64,000 nucleotides of DNA. Origin: Pseudonocardia benzenivorans CB1190. GTDB lineage: Bacteria; Actinomycetota; Actinomycetes; Mycobacteriales; Pseudonocardiaceae. The stretch covers positions 186,001-250,000 of the forward strand of contig NC_015312.1 of assembly GCF_000196675.2 (NCBI RefSeq), read 5' to 3'. Of the stretch, positions 25,939 through 35,425 are shown in pieces; position 1 is the first letter of the stretch, and every line of letters starts with the position of its first letter. The position numbers and the translations under genes are program-made. The notes beneath the pieces are model-generated. The model saw only the letters and a list, made by a program, of their open reading frames with translations. It had not been told where the DNA came from and made no database searches.

Positions 25939-27945
25939 GTGGCGACGGTGACCGGGGCGGGCGCGACCGTCGGGCCGGGGACGGCGGCACCGGACGGTGC
26001 CGCGGTCCGGCGCAGGCGGTGGGTCCGCGCCGTGCTCGTCGGGCTCGCCGCAGGCGGTGTCGTCCTCGGCGCGCGTGCGACGGGGCTGCTGATCGGCGGC
26101 CCGGGCCTGCTGCTGACGGTCGTGCTGGTGCTGCTGATCCCGACCTCGCGTGAGTTCTCGCGCCGGGTGCTGCTCGTCGGCTGCGTCCTCGTCGGCTGGC
26201 TGCCGGTGCTGTGGTGGGCGCCGATGCCGTTCGCCGGCCTGGGCCGGATGACCGTCGCCCTCGCCGCGACGGCCGCGCTGCTCGCCGCGTGGGTCGCCGC
26301 CGCCCCGCAGCCGGCGCGGCGGCTGCGGGCGCTGGTCCCGCGCTTCCGCGTGGTCGACGCCTACCCGGTGCTGGTCGTCGGGGCCGGTGCGGTCCTCCTC
26401 GCGCCGTGGCTGACCGTCAAGACGCCGGTCCAGTCGCTCGGCATGCTCATGCTGAGCTGGGACAACTCGGCCCACTTCGGCATGTTCCACATGATCCGCA
26501 CGACGGGCGTGACCGCCGACGTCCTCCCGCCCCCCGCGACGGGCGGGCCGTGGCAGTTCGCGAGCTATCCGCAGGGCTTCCACACGCTGGTCGCGGCGCT
26601 CGTCGAGGTCTTCGACGGTCCGCAGGTCGCGTCCGTCGGCGGTGAGCTGCTCAGCTACACGCGCGGGGCGGCGCTGCTCGTCGTCGCCGCGACGGCGATG
26701 CTCGTCGCCGGGCTGGTCGCGCTGCCGTCGCTGCGGCGGCGACCGTTGCTCGCGCTGCCGCTCGCGACGCTCGTCGCCGCCGTGTTCCTCCTCGGGCCCG
26801 CGTCCTCGGCCTTCTACGACGGTTTCGGCAACTACGTGCTGGCCTGCGCGCTGGTCGTGGCGATCGCGCTGGTCGTCGTGCCTGCCGCGCGGGTGCTCTC
26901 GCCGCTGCACCTGCTGGCACTGGCGGGGGCGGTCGTCGGTGTCGCGCAGGGCTGGGCGCTCCTCGGTGTGCTCGCCGCGCCCGCGGCCATCGCGGCCCTG
27001 CTCCCGTTGCGGCGCGGCCGGTGGCGGACGCGGCCGGTCCGGTTGCTCGCGTGCGTCGTCGTGCTCGTGGCGGCGGGCGCGTGCCTGGCCCGCACGGTCG
27101 TCGTGCTCGCGACGGTCGGCGTGCCGAACCCGCTCGTCCTCACCGGCGGGCTCAGCCAGCCGAACCTGGGACTGGCGATCGGTGCGGCGGCCGCGGCGAT
27201 CGTCGTGCCGATCGGGATGCGCTGGTGGACGAGGCGTCCCGAGCGACCGCGGCTCGTCGCGCTCGTGGCGGTGCCCGTCGCGGGGGTGCTCTGCAGCGTC
27301 GTCCTCGTGGTCATGCAGGTGGCGGCCACGGGCTCGGTCAGCTACTACGGCTACAAGTTCATGACGGCGGTGGAGATCGTCGCGCTGTGCCTGCTCGCGG
27401 TGCTGGGCGCGCACCTCGGCCGCCGGGTCACCCGCCGCCGCTGGCTCGTCGCGCCCGCGGCGCTGCTGTCGCTGGTCGTGGCGGCCGCGGCGACGCAGGC
27501 GTTCGGCTGGACGTTCGCGCAGATCCCGCCCGGACCGACGGCGGGCCTCGAGACGGCGGCACCCGCCGGGCTCGTCAGCCGCGAGATGGAGTACCGGCTC
27601 ATCGACTCCCCGCCGACGACGGCCGACCTCGCCGAGCGGGTCGGCGGCGGCGCGCCCGACCTGCCCGGAATCGTCGTCTACCTCGACGTCACCGACGGCT
27701 ACCCGGTCGACCCGATGATGGCCGCGCAGTGGTACTTCGCGCTGACCGGCACCTGGACGGCCGAGGGCAACGCGCTCGCCTCCGAGATCACCCTGCACGG
27801 CCGGGCGATGCAGGACTGGGCGACGGTGGCCGCGAGGATCCTGCGGGCCCGCACGGACGTGTGGATCGCGGTGCGGCCGCAGGAGGCCCCGGCGCTGCGG
27901 GCGCTGCTGCCGACGAGGCTGGCGGCCCGCGTGACCACCCTGTGA
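25939..27945 (+). CDS. Large polytopic membrane protein, GT-C-like, possible AftA counterpart
   Basis: 668 residues with about 13 transmembrane helices and a soluble C-terminal part (from about 535). Loop 1 has SWDNSAHFGMF, followed by SYPQGFH, the same W-D-x3-H plus Y-P-x2-[FY]-H spacing pattern as the large protein at 10206-12311, so the two look like paralogues. It lies where mycobacteria have aftA (beside dprE2), though inverted, and a D in loop 1 followed by YP-x-G is also seen in AftA. A role as arabinosyl or other polyprenyl-phosphate-sugar transferase is inferred. The GTG was chosen because GGAG lies 8 nt upstream; an earlier in-frame GTG overlaps that GGAG. Confidence 0.62.
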   Translation: MATVTGAGATVGPGTAAPDGAAVRRRRWVRAVLVGLAAGGVVLGARATGLLIGGPGLLLTVVLVLLIPTSREFSRRVLLVGCVLVGWLPVLWWAPMPFAGLGRMTVALAATAALLAAWVAAAPQPARRLRALVPRFRVVDAYPVLVVGAGAVLLAPWLTVKTPVQSLGMLMLSWDNSAHFGMFHMIRTTGVTADVLPPPATGGPWQFASYPQGFHTLVAALVEVFDGPQVASVGGELLSYTRGAALLVVAATAMLVAGLVALPSLRRRPLLALPLATLVAAVFLLGPASSAFYDGFGNYVLACALVVAIALVVVPAARVLSPLHLLALAGAVVGVAQGWALLGVLAAPAAIAALLPLRRGRWRTRPVRLLACVVVLVAAGACLARTVVVLATVGVPNPLVLTGGLSQPNLGLAIGAAAAAIVVPIGMRWWTRRPERPRLVALVAVPVAGVLCSVVLVVMQVAATGSVSYYGYKFMTAVEIVALCLLAVLGAHLGRRVTRRRWLVAPAALLSLVVAAAATQAFGWTFAQIPPGPTAGLETAAPAGLVSREMEYRLIDSPPTTADLAERVGGGAPDLPGIVVYLDVTDGYPVDPMMAAQWYFALTGTWTAEGNALASEITLHGRAMQDWATVAARILRARTDVWIAVRPQEAPALRALLPTRLAARVTTL

Positions 27946-27977
27946 GCGCCGATGGTCGCCACGACGACCATCGGCGC
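27946..27977. terminator. Bidirectional hairpin between convergent genes
   Basis: Perfect 13-bp arms GCGCCGATGGTCG and CGACCATCGGCGC with a 6-nt loop fill the 40-bp gap between the GT-C-like gene and dprE2. It can end transcripts from both directions. Confidence 0.75.
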
Positions 27978-27985
27978 CCACGACC

Positions 27986-28741
27986 TCAGAGCGGCAGGCG
28001 GCGGAAGATCGGCCGCGGCACGTGCCGCAGGATGCTCATGACGAACCGCAGCGGCGCGGGCGCCCACACCAGCTCCTTGCGGGTGCGCACCGCGTCGGCG
28101 ACGATCGCCGCGACGGCCTCGGGCGTCGTCGAGAGCGGGGCGGCCTGCAGGCCCTCGGTCATCTTCGTGTGCACGAACCCCGGCCGGACGACGGTGACGA
28201 CCACGCCGTGCGGGCGCAGCGCCTCGGTGAGACCGGAGTAGAACGCGTCGAGACCCGCCTTCGTGGAGCCGTAGACGAAGTTCGAGCGACGCGCACGCTC
28301 GCCCGCGACCGACGACAGGGCGACCAGCGCGCCGTGGCCCTGCTCCTTGAGCCTGTCCGCGACCAGCACCCCGACCGAGACCGCCGCCGTGTAGTTGACC
28401 TGCGCGAGCTCGACGGCGTGCGCGGCGTCGGTCCAGGCCTGCTCGTTGTCGCCCAGCAGCCCGAACGCGACTACGGCGACGTCGACGTCACCACCGGCGA
28501 ACGCCTTCTGCACGACGTCGGCGTGCGAGCCGAGGTCGGTGGCGTCGAACTCGACGGTCTCGACGGCGCAGCCGCGGCCCTCGAGCCGGGCGCGGGCCTC
28601 GTCGAGACGGGGGGAGGGGCGCGCGGCGAGCACCACTCGCATCGGCCGGTCGGAGGCGAACGCCTCGACGACGGCGAGGCCGATCTCGGAGGTGCCGCCG
28701 AGCAGCAGGATGCTCTGCGGGTTGCCCACGGCGTCGATCAT
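27986..28741 (-). CDS. dprE2: Decaprenylphospho-beta-D-erythro-pentofuranosid-2-ulose 2-reductase DprE2
   Basis: A 251-residue short-chain dehydrogenase that reduces the 2-keto intermediate made by DprE1 to decaprenyl-phospho-D-arabinose, the only arabinose donor of the cell wall. It shows the NAD(H) motif GGTSEIG (15-21) and the catalytic triad Ser143/144-Tyr157-Lys161 in the SSVAGERARRSNFVYGSTK region. It starts 3 bp after the dprE1 stop, so the pair is one operon as in Rv3790-Rv3791. The C-terminal basic, hydrophobic stretch (MSILRHVPRPIFRRL) may dock to the membrane. Confidence 0.95.
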   Translation of the reverse strand: MIDAVGNPQSILLLGGTSEIGLAVVEAFASDRPMRVVLAARPSPRLDEARARLEGRGCAVETVEFDATDLGSHADVVQKAFAGGDVDVAVVAFGLLGDNEQAWTDAAHAVELAQVNYTAAVSVGVLVADRLKEQGHGALVALSSVAGERARRSNFVYGSTKAGLDAFYSGLTEALRPHGVVVTVVRPGFVHTKMTEGLQAAPLSTTPEAVAAIVADAVRTRKELVWAPAPLRFVMSILRHVPRPIFRRLPL

Positions 28742-28744
28742 CGG

Positions 28745-30118
28745 TTACACGAGCTCCAGTCGTCGTGACATGTCGGACGCGAAGACGCCCTCGGGGTCGA
28801 CGGCGGCGCGGACCTTGCGCCACTCGTCCAGTCGCGGGTAGCCCCGGCGGATCGCCTCCGCGGAGGTGCGCGACTCCTTGGCCAGGTAGTGCCGCCCGCC
28901 CGCGTCGAGCACGATGGTGTCGAGCTCGTCGCACAGCTCGCCGAGCCCGCGGCCGATCGGGATGTCGACGCACAACGTCCAGCCCGGCCTCGGGAACGAC
29001 AGCGGTGCCCGGTTGCCCTCGCCGAACCGCTTGAGGACGTTCAACGCCGAGACCTTGCCCGCCGCGGTGATCCGCTCCAGCACCGTCCTGATCACGTCGC
29101 CGCGGTCCGGCGGGACGACGAACTGGTACTGCAGGAACCCGTTGGGCCCGTAGCCACGGTTCCACTCGCCGATGATGTCGAGCGGGTGCAGGAACTGCGT
29201 GATGTTCTGGACGGCGCCGTGCTTCGTCGGCGACTTCCGGTACCAGAGCTCGCTGAAGATCTTCCCGGTCAGCTTGTTGAGCATCCCGGGCGGGAACACG
29301 TCGGGCACGGTGAGCAGCTGCGGCGCGTCGAACTTCAGCGGCTGGGCGCGCAGCTTCTCCGGCAGGTCGTCGAGGCGCGCGTGGTTGGCGCGGGTGAGGA
29401 TGCCGCGGCCGAAGTGCGGCCCCGTCGTCACCGCGTCGAACCAGGACACCGACTCCGCGTACTTCTCGTCGTCGCGGGTCTGGCGGTCCATGAGGTCGTC
29501 GAGGTTGTCGATCTGGTCGGTGTCGACGAGGAAGTACGCCGTCTCGACGTGGTGCAGCCGCAGCCGCGCCCGCACGACGATGCCGGTGAGACCCATGCCG
29601 CCGACGGTCGCCCAGAACAGCTCGGAGCCCTCGCCGTCGGGTGTCAGCTCGCGGACCGCGCCGTCGGCGGTGACCAGCACCATCGACTCGACGTGGTTGC
29701 CGAAGCTGCCCACGACGTGGTGTGCCTTGCCGTGGATGTCCGCGCCGATCGCGCCGCCGATCGTCACCTGCCGGGTGCCGGGCAGCACGGGGAGCCACAG
29801 CCCGAACGGCAGCGCCGCGCGCATCAGGGTGTCGAGGCTGACGCCGGCGTCGACGTCGACCAGGCCGGACTCCGCGTCGATCGAGTGGATGCGCGACAGG
29901 CCAGTCATCTCGACGACGCGCCCGCCGCCGTTCTGTGCCGGGTCGCCGTAGGAGCGCCCGAGGCCGCGGGCGATGACGCCGCGCGGGCCGGCGCCGCGGA
30001 TCGCGGTGGCGACCTCCTCGGGATCGCGCGGCGTCACGACCTCGGCGACCGAGGGCGCCGTGCGACCCCATCCGTGCAGGCGGCGGGGCTCCCCGACGGG
30101 AGCGGGCAGGCTCGACAT
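28745..30118 (-). CDS. dprE1: Decaprenylphosphoryl-beta-D-ribose 2-oxidase DprE1
   Basis: A 457-residue FAD oxidase that oxidises C2 of decaprenylphosphoryl-ribose, acting with DprE2 as an epimerase. The FAD-binding region has [20 protein letters not shown] and DIHGK. Cys383 in WTLCVD corresponds to mycobacterial Cys387, the residue attacked by benzothiazinones, and Lys414 in LAKES to the catalytic Lys418. The ATG has a TAGCCT -10 box 7 nt upstream. With ubiA and the PAP2 phosphatase, the full arabinose-donor route is present in the window. Confidence 0.97.
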   Translation of the reverse strand: MSSLPAPVGEPRRLHGWGRTAPSVAEVVTPRDPEEVATAIRGAGPRGVIARGLGRSYGDPAQNGGGRVVEMTGLSRIHSIDAESGLVDVDAGVSLDTLMRAALPFGLWLPVLPGTRQVTIGGAIGADIHGKAHHVVGSFGNHVESMVLVTADGAVRELTPDGEGSELFWATVGGMGLTGIVVRARLRLHHVETAYFLVDTDQIDNLDDLMDRQTRDDEKYAESVSWFDAVTTGPHFGRGILTRANHARLDDLPEKLRAQPLKFDAPQLLTVPDVFPPGMLNKLTGKIFSELWYRKSPTKHGAVQNITQFLHPLDIIGEWNRGYGPNGFLQYQFVVPPDRGDVIRTVLERITAAGKVSALNVLKRFGEGNRAPLSFPRPGWTLCVDIPIGRGLGELCDELDTIVLDAGGRHYLAKESRTSAEAIRRGYPRLDEWRKVRAAVDPEGVFASDMSRRLELV

Positions 30119-30125
30119 CGCGGCC

Positions 30126-30131
30126 AGGCTA
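30126..30131 (-). promoter_or_regulatory. -10 box (TAGCCT) for leaderless dprE1
   Basis: On the minus strand TAGCCT is followed by 7 nt and the dprE1 ATG. No Shine-Dalgarno is present. Confidence 0.55.
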
Positions 30132-30184
30132 CGCGGGTCGCCGGTCCGACCGGCGTGGGCCTGCTCGGTGCGAGCCCCTCCCCC

Positions 30185-30235
30185 GCAGGAACGGCACTTT
30201 CCCGCAGCCCAGTTGCGGGAAAGTGCCGTTCCTGC
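30185..30235. repeat. Long perfect inverted repeat in a divergent promoter gap
   Basis: Two perfect 22-nt arms (outer end GCAGGAACGGCAC, inner end TTTCCCGCA) flank a 7-nt loop. It sits between divergently transcribed genes, so it is not placed like an ordinary terminator. It could be a mobile palindromic element, a regulator site, or an insulator preventing read-through between the two promoters. Confidence 0.75.
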
Positions 30236-30292
30236 ACCCTGGGGAGCCCGGGACTGCCGGGGCCACCCGCGCCGTGTGTCAGGGTGGTCGGC

Positions 30293-32053
30293 GTGCTCGA
30301 CGTGTCGACGGCCGCCGCGCCGGTCGCGGACCGTCCGCGGCAGGTCGCCAGGGTGCGCCTGCCGCCGCTGCTGCTGGTCGGGCTGGCCTACCTCGCGGTC
30401 TCGCTCGGTCTGCAGCACCGCGTCCTCGGCGCCTTCACGACGTCGACGATCGGCGACGTCACCGGCGACCCCGACCTCTTCGCGTGGTGGCTCACCTGGA
30501 CCCCGTGGGCGGTCCTGCACGGCCAGAACCCGCTGGTCACCAACTGGATGCACTACCCGCTCGGCGTCAACGGCATGTGGAACACGACGGTCCCGCTGCT
30601 CGGCGTGCTCCTCGCGCCGGTCACGCTCACAGCGGGGCCGGTCGCGTCGTACAACGCCGGCATGATCCTCGGCCCTGTCGTGTCCGGGGTGGCGCTCGCC
30701 TGGGCCCTGGGCCCGTGGGTGCGCCGGTGGCCCGCGCGGGCGGTGGCCGGGGCCATGTACGCGTTCGGGCCGTTCCTGGTGGCGCACGCGTCGGCCGGGC
30801 ACCTGAACCTGGTGTGGTCGGTGTTCCCGCCGGTCCTGCTCCGCCTCGTGCACGTGCTGTTCGTCCGCGGCCCGCGTCGTCCCTACCGCACGGGCGCCCT
30901 GGTCGGGCTGGTGCTCGCCGCGCAGACCCTGCTCTACACGCAGACGCTCGCGCTCGGGGTGCTGATGCTCGTCGTCACGGCGGTCGTGCTGGCGATCCGG
31001 TTCCCGGCGCGGGTGCGGCCGGCACTCCCCGGGCTGGTCCGGGCGGGCGCGGCGTGCGTCGGCGTGTACGCGGTGGTGTGCGCGTACCCGCTGTGGCTGA
31101 TCCTCGCCGGCCCGCAACGGCCGCGCTCGACGATCCGCGATCCGCTCTACGGCGTCACCGACCTCGCCAACGTCGTCGTGCCGACGCCGCTCACCGCCCT
31201 GCGCCTGGTCCCCCACGGTATCGCGGACACCATGCGCGCCAACGTCGGCGAGCAGGGCGGCTACCTCGGGCCGGCGATGATCGTGCTGGTGGCGGTCCTG
31301 GTCGTCGTCGTGCGGTCGACGCCGTTGCGGATCGCGGCGACCGTCGGGCTCGTGTCGCTGGTGCTCTCGTTGGGGCCGTCGCTGGTGGTCGCCGACCACG
31401 AGACGGGCTTCCCGCTGCCGTGGACGGTGCTGTCGCCGGTGCCGCTGCTCGGCGAGGCGGAACCGGTCCGGCTGCAGGCGGTCACGCTCATGTGCGTCGC
31501 GATGGTCGTCGGCATCTGGCTCGACCGGCTCACCTCGATCCGCCGTCTCGCCGGGGTCGGTGCCGCGTCCCTGGCGACGGCGTTCGCCCTGCTCACCCTG
31601 CTGCCCGCGGGGGCGTACGCGGCCCGCGAGGCGGCGACCCCGACGTTCTTCGCCCATGCGGCGCAGCACCTGCGGCCGGGCGACGTCGTCGAGACCGTGC
31701 CGGCGGTGACCAGCGTGTGGGACGGCGGGGCCCGGCCGATGCGCTGGCAGGCGCAGGCCGACATGGGCTACAAGATCGTCGGGGGCTACTTCATCGGCTC
31801 CGACGCGGCGAACGACGTGCTCATCGAGGCACCCGTCACGCCCTACCAGCGCGGGGTCGACGACATCGCGGCGCGCCGGCCGGTCTCGGTCCCGGCGAGC
31901 GCCGCGGCCGAGTCGTTGCGCGCGGCGGGCGTGACCGTCGTGGTCGTCGTCCCGGAGCCCGACCGCGACACCCCGGCGGTGCTGGCATGGACGGCCGCCG
32001 CGACGGGCGTCACCGGGACACCTGTCGACGACGCCTGGGTGTTCCGCCTCTGA
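30293..32053 (+). CDS. Polytopic membrane protein, putative GT-C glycosyltransferase
   Basis: About 586 residues with roughly 11 transmembrane helices and a soluble C-terminal region of about 130 residues. The first extracytoplasmic loop begins [19 protein letters not shown]; an acidic residue followed by aromatic residues here is compatible with a GT-C fold, and [13 protein letters not shown] lies further on. No characterised family can be named. It is divergent from dprE1, so it may use or handle decaprenyl-phosphate sugars. Starts at 30284, 30293 or 30302 (all GTG) are possible; the middle one has AGGG 8 nt upstream. Confidence 0.6.
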   Translation: MLDVSTAAAPVADRPRQVARVRLPPLLLVGLAYLAVSLGLQHRVLGAFTTSTIGDVTGDPDLFAWWLTWTPWAVLHGQNPLVTNWMHYPLGVNGMWNTTVPLLGVLLAPVTLTAGPVASYNAGMILGPVVSGVALAWALGPWVRRWPARAVAGAMYAFGPFLVAHASAGHLNLVWSVFPPVLLRLVHVLFVRGPRRPYRTGALVGLVLAAQTLLYTQTLALGVLMLVVTAVVLAIRFPARVRPALPGLVRAGAACVGVYAVVCAYPLWLILAGPQRPRSTIRDPLYGVTDLANVVVPTPLTALRLVPHGIADTMRANVGEQGGYLGPAMIVLVAVLVVVVRSTPLRIAATVGLVSLVLSLGPSLVVADHETGFPLPWTVLSPVPLLGEAEPVRLQAVTLMCVAMVVGIWLDRLTSIRRLAGVGAASLATAFALLTLLPAGAYAAREAATPTFFAHAAQHLRPGDVVETVPAVTSVWDGGARPMRWQAQADMGYKIVGGYFIGSDAANDVLIEAPVTPYQRGVDDIAARRPVSVPASAAAESLRAAGVTVVVVVPEPDRDTPAVLAWTAAATGVTGTPVDDAWVFRL

Positions 32054-32072
32054 CGTGCGGCGCAGTCGCGAC

Positions 32073-32078
32073 TAGGCT
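32073..32078 (+). promoter_or_regulatory. -10 box (TAGGCT) for a leaderless start
   Basis: TAGGCT is followed by 7 nt and the GTG of the DUF1707 gene (4 nt to an alternative GTG). No ribosome-binding site is visible. Confidence 0.5.
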
Positions 32079-32085
32079 TGCTGTG

Positions 32086-32697
32086 GTGAGCCTGCAGCCG
32101 TCGTCGCCCGGTGAGCCGCCGGGGATTCGCATCTCCGACGCCGACCGCGAGCGTGCTGCCCAGCGGCTGCACACCGCGCTCACCGAGGGCCGCATCACCG
32201 TCGCCGAGCTGGAGGAGCGGCTGGCGGTCGTCTACGCGGCCCGCTACGGCTCCGAGCTCGTCCCGCCGCTGGCCGACCTCCCGGGCGACCCGCTCGACGT
32301 CACCGTCCCCGCCCCACCGCCCTCGACGCCCGCGGGCCCGCCCGTCGTCCTGCGGACGGGGATGGGGTCGTTGCGGCGCAGCGGATCCTGGCAGGTCCCG
32401 GCGCGGCTGCGGGTGCAGAGCGGGATGGGCTCGGTCGTCCTCGACTTCTGCGAGGCCGAGATCCGGCACCCCGTCGTCGAGATCGAGTTCGAGCTGGGTG
32501 CCGGATCGGCCCGGGTCCTGCTGCCGGACAATGCGACCGCCGACGTCGACGGCCTCGTCTCCGGGATGGGGAGCGTCAAGTCGAAGGTGCCCGCGACGCC
32601 GCGGCCCGGCGCGACCCACTTCCGGATCTACGGCCGCACGACGATGGGGTCGGTGACCGTCCGACGCCGGTACCGCCTCGCGGGGCACTGGTTCTGA
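32086..32697 (+). CDS. DUF1707 domain protein with LiaF-like C-terminal domain
   Basis: 203 residues. The N-terminal part (about 15-60: RISDADRERAAQRLHTALTEGRIT-type sequence followed by ELEERLAVVYAAR) is the DUF1707/SHOCT-like module of actinobacterial envelope-stress proteins. The C-terminal half is beta-rich with the repeated element GMGS (three times), as in the LiaF/cell-wall-active-antibiotic-response fold. No transmembrane segment is visible. It may sense or relay envelope stress; this is inferred. Confidence 0.75.
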   Translation: MSLQPSSPGEPPGIRISDADRERAAQRLHTALTEGRITVAELEERLAVVYAARYGSELVPPLADLPGDPLDVTVPAPPPSTPAGPPVVLRTGMGSLRRSGSWQVPARLRVQSGMGSVVLDFCEAEIRHPVVEIEFELGAGSARVLLPDNATADVDGLVSGMGSVKSKVPATPRPGATHFRIYGRTTMGSVTVRRRYRLAGHWF

Positions 32698-32724
32698 CCG
32701 AGTTCCCGTGAGTGGGCTGGGGGA

Positions 32725-33474
32725 TCAGCGGAAGCGCCTGCCCTCGTCGCGACGGTAGGCCCAGCCCGCCAGCGCGGCCGTGACGACGACCCAACCGGCG
32801 AACGCGACGACGGTCAGCACGCTCGGCGCTATGCCCTGCACCGCCCAGACGACGATGTCGCGGGCCCCGCGCGAGGGCAGCAGCTGCGAGACCGTCTGCA
32901 GCCAGACCGGGAACAGCTGCGGCGGCAGGAACAGCCCGCCGCCGAACGCCAGCGGGAAGAAGATCAGCTGCGTGACGGGCAGCGCCGCCTTCACCGGCAG
33001 CGAGTAGCCGACGGTCAGCCCGCCCAGCAGGAACGGCAGGCCCGCGACCAGCATCGCGACCAGCCCGGCGAGAAAGCGCAGGGGGGTCGTCGTCGCCGAG
33101 GTCAGGGCCGCGCCGACGACCGTCACCGGCACGATCGCGATGAGCGCGAACACGAAGCCGGTGAGCAGCCTGCCGGCGATCCGCGGCGTCGCGGCCGCGG
33201 GCAGCGTCCGGACGTAGGGGTCCCAGGCGTGCTCGCGGTCGTCGGCCACCCCGACGCCGAAGGTGAACAGGAAGCTCGACAGCACGCCGAACACCGCGAG
33301 CTGCACGACCGCCGACGTGGCGGCCACGCTGTCGTCGCCGTAGCCGAACGGGACGACGAAGAACAGCAGCGAGAGCGCCGGGAAGATCGCGGCCGAGCCG
33401 ACGGCGATCGGCACCCGGAGGTTCTCCAGGAGCAGGTAGCGGAAGTGCGTCCGGGTCAGTGCGAGGGTCGTCAT
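32725..33474 (-). CDS. ABC-2 type transporter permease
   Basis: A 249-residue inner-membrane permease with six hydrophobic helices in the ABC-2 arrangement. It has a long second loop with REHAWDPYVRTLPA and a final GLFLPPQLFPVWLQTVSQLLPSRG-like segment common to drug/lipid export permeases. Its ATG overlaps the ATPase stop (ATGA), so the two form an exporter. Substrate is unknown. It is the last gene of a four-gene operon with the ATPase, a winged-helix regulator and a small membrane protein. Confidence 0.85.
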   Translation of the reverse strand: MTTLALTRTHFRYLLLENLRVPIAVGSAAIFPALSLLFFVVPFGYGDDSVAATSAVVQLAVFGVLSSFLFTFGVGVADDREHAWDPYVRTLPAAATPRIAGRLLTGFVFALIAIVPVTVVGAALTSATTTPLRFLAGLVAMLVAGLPFLLGGLTVGYSLPVKAALPVTQLIFFPLAFGGGLFLPPQLFPVWLQTVSQLLPSRGARDIVVWAVQGIAPSVLTVVAFAGWVVVTAALAGWAYRRDEGRRFR

Positions 33475-34394
33475 GCCGCCGCCTCCGTGAGCGTCAGGAA
33501 CGCCTCTTCCAGGGATGCCGTGCGGACCTGCAGGTCGCGGAACGCCGCCCCGCTGCGCACGAGGTCGCGCACGAGCAGATCGGCGTCGGCGGTGTGCAGG
33601 CGGTGCCGGTCGCCGTCGACGTCGTCGCGGACGACGCCCGGCAGCGGCGGCAGCGCGTCCGACCGCAGCTCGACGAGCGAGAGCCCGACGAGTCGCCGCA
33701 CCGACGCCGTGTCGCCCTCGGCGAGCACCCGGCCCGCCCCGATGACGACGACGCGCTGTGCGAGCTCCTCGATCTCGTCGAGGTAGTGGCTGGTCAGCAG
33801 CACGGTGCCGCCCCCGTCGTGGTAGGCGCGCACGCCGTCCCACAGCGCGCGGCGGGCCTCGACGTCGAGCCCCGTGGTCGGCTCGTCGAGCACGACGAGC
33901 GCCGGGTCGCCCGCGAACGCCAGTGCCACCGCGAGCCGGCGCTTCTGCCCGCCCGACAACCCGCCGCACTGGCGTCGCTCCAGCCCCGTGAGCCCGAACC
34001 GCTCCAGCACCTCACCGGCGGGCAGCGGCTGCGGGTAGTGCCGCGAGACGAAGGACAGCACCTCGCCCACCCGCAACGTGGCCGGCAGCCCGGTCTCCTG
34101 CGGGGTGACGCCGAGGCGCTGCCGGCGGCCGGGGTCGGTCGGGTCGCCGCCGAAGAGCTCGACGCGGCCGGAGTCGGGCCTGCGCAGCCCGGTGAGCAGG
34201 CTCAGCAGCGTCGACTTGCCCGCGCCGTTGGGACCGAGCAGGCCGGTGATCGTGCCCCGCACGACGTCGAGGTCGACGCCGTTCAACGCCACCGTCGAAC
34301 CGAAGCGGCGGATGACGCCGCGGGCCGTGGCGACGGGGCGGACCAACTGCTCGCCCACGTCGGAGGGGGTCCGCTGCGCGGTGTCGGTGGTCAT
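33471..34394 (-). CDS. ABC transporter ATP-binding protein (DrrA-like)
   Basis: A 307-residue ATPase with Walker A GPNGAGKST (about 54-62), signature LSGGQKRR, Walker B LVVLDEP and the H-loop in LTSHYLDE. The approximately 75-residue C-terminal extension matches DrrA-type drug/lipid exporters. It is coupled to the regulator upstream and the permease downstream by 4-bp overlaps. An efflux or lipid-export role is likely, substrate unknown. Confidence 0.9.
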   Translation of the reverse strand: MTTDTAQRTPSDVGEQLVRPVATARGVIRRFGSTVALNGVDLDVVRGTITGLLGPNGAGKSTLLSLLTGLRRPDSGRVELFGGDPTDPGRRQRLGVTPQETGLPATLRVGEVLSFVSRHYPQPLPAGEVLERFGLTGLERRQCGGLSGGQKRRLAVALAFAGDPALVVLDEPTTGLDVEARRALWDGVRAYHDGGGTVLLTSHYLDEIEELAQRVVVIGAGRVLAEGDTASVRRLVGLSLVELRSDALPPLPGVVRDDVDGDRHRLHTADADLLVRDLVRSGAAFRDLQVRTASLEEAFLTLTEAAA

Positions 34395-34750
34395 GGCGCC
34401 GTGCTCCTGTCCGGGTCGTCGGCCTCGCGCGGCGCGACGGCGGCCGCGGTGGCGGGGTCGAGCAGCGCGCGCAGCGCCGCGGTGTAGTCCTCGAAGGCGC
34501 GCCTGCCCCGGTGCGTGAGCTCCACGTACGTCACGGGCGTGCGCCGCTGATGGGCCTTGGTGATCTCGACGTAGCCCGCGTCCTCGAGCTTGCGCAGGTG
34601 CGTCGAGAGGTTGCCCGCGGTCATGTCGAGCAGCTCCTGCAACCGGGGGAACGTGATCTTGTCGCCGGCGCACAGGGAGGCGAGGCTCGCCGTCACCCGC
34701 AGCCGTGCCTGCGCGTGGATCACCGGGTCGAGCTCGGGCATCGCGGTCAC
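34391..34750 (-). CDS. Winged-helix transcriptional regulator
   Basis: A 119-residue protein of the ArsR/MarR-like single-domain winged-helix type. The recognition helix is in the region MTAGNLSTHLRKLEDAGYV (about 43-61), and the wing follows in the KAHQRRTPVTYVELT stretch. GTG overlaps the stop of the preceding membrane-protein gene and its own stop overlaps the ATPase ATG, so the regulator is embedded in the transporter operon and probably autoregulates it. The signal it senses is unknown. Confidence 0.82.
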   Translation of the reverse strand: MTAMPELDPVIHAQARLRVTASLASLCAGDKITFPRLQELLDMTAGNLSTHLRKLEDAGYVEITKAHQRRTPVTYVELTHRGRRAFEDYTAALRALLDPATAAAVAPREADDPDRSTAP

Positions 34751-35394
34751 CGGGCACTCCGGCGGGCCAGCGCCCGGACCCCGGCGAACAGCAGCGCCCC
34801 GCCGCCGCCGAGCCCGATGACCAGCGGGCTCGCCGGCAGCCCGACGAGCATCGACACCACCGCGACGACCATGATCCAGATGCCGAGCACGTAGTCGACC
34901 CGGCTCGTCCAGATCGCGCCCGACAGCATGTAGAGCGCACCGGCCAGGAACACGTAAAGCGCGGGGCCGACGACGGCCATCGTGTCGCCGGGGACGCCCG
35001 TCGAGCCGAGGGCGCCGACGAGCACGCCGAGCAGCACCATCGAGATCGGCCAGCTCAGGCCGTACCAGAGGCCCTGCCGGGTCGACGGTCCGCTGATCCC
35101 GCGCCCGGTCCGGATGCCGATGACCGCGCTCAGGACGGAAGCGGCCACGACCGCCACGCCCGTTCCCCAGCCGGAGGCGGCGGGGCTCACGACGTCGATC
35201 CCGGCCAGGAACCACACGAGGCCGATCACCACCCAGACGACGCCCCAGATCGTGTAGAAGACGCCGATGCTGGGTGTGAGCCGCGACGCCGCGTGCGACT
35301 GCGCCTGCTGGATGATCGCCAGCGCGTCGGCGGCGGAGGGGGTCACGTCCCCGTCCGTGCCCTGCTCGCGCCCGGTCGTGCCGCGCTCTGCCAT
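34747..35394 (-). CDS. Membrane protein of unknown function, first gene of ABC/regulator operon
   Basis: 215 residues. A hydrophilic 45-residue N-terminus is followed by six hydrophobic helices (three pairs). No known family recognised. It leads the operon regulator-ATPase-permease through a GTGA overlap, so it may sense a membrane signal or assist export. A direct repeat of AACCAGT lies about 15-30 bp upstream of its ATG. Confidence 0.65.
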   Translation of the reverse strand: MAERGTTGREQGTDGDVTPSAADALAIIQQAQSHAASRLTPSIGVFYTIWGVVWVVIGLVWFLAGIDVVSPAASGWGTGVAVVAASVLSAVIGIRTGRGISGPSTRQGLWYGLSWPISMVLLGVLVGALGSTGVPGDTMAVVGPALYVFLAGALYMLSGAIWTSRVDYVLGIWIMVVAVVSMLVGLPASPLVIGLGGGGALLFAGVRALARRSAR

Positions 35395-35408
35395 GGCGCG
35401 TTCCCCCA

Positions 35409-35425
35409 AACCAGTTTGAACCAGT
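35409..35425. repeat. Direct repeat AACCAGT at 10-bp spacing, operator candidate
   Basis: AACCAGT occurs twice with a period of exactly 10 bp (one helical turn) in the 227-bp divergent gap between the ABC/regulator operon and the LuxR gene. Two same-face half-sites could bind the winged-helix regulator encoded in the operon. Inferred from position only. Confidence 0.4.

Noticed and set aside
27986..30118. A complete aftA gene next to dprE2
   Set aside because: The adjacent large membrane protein is inverted relative to dprE2 and lacks recognisable AftA terminal domains; only loop-level similarity is visible.
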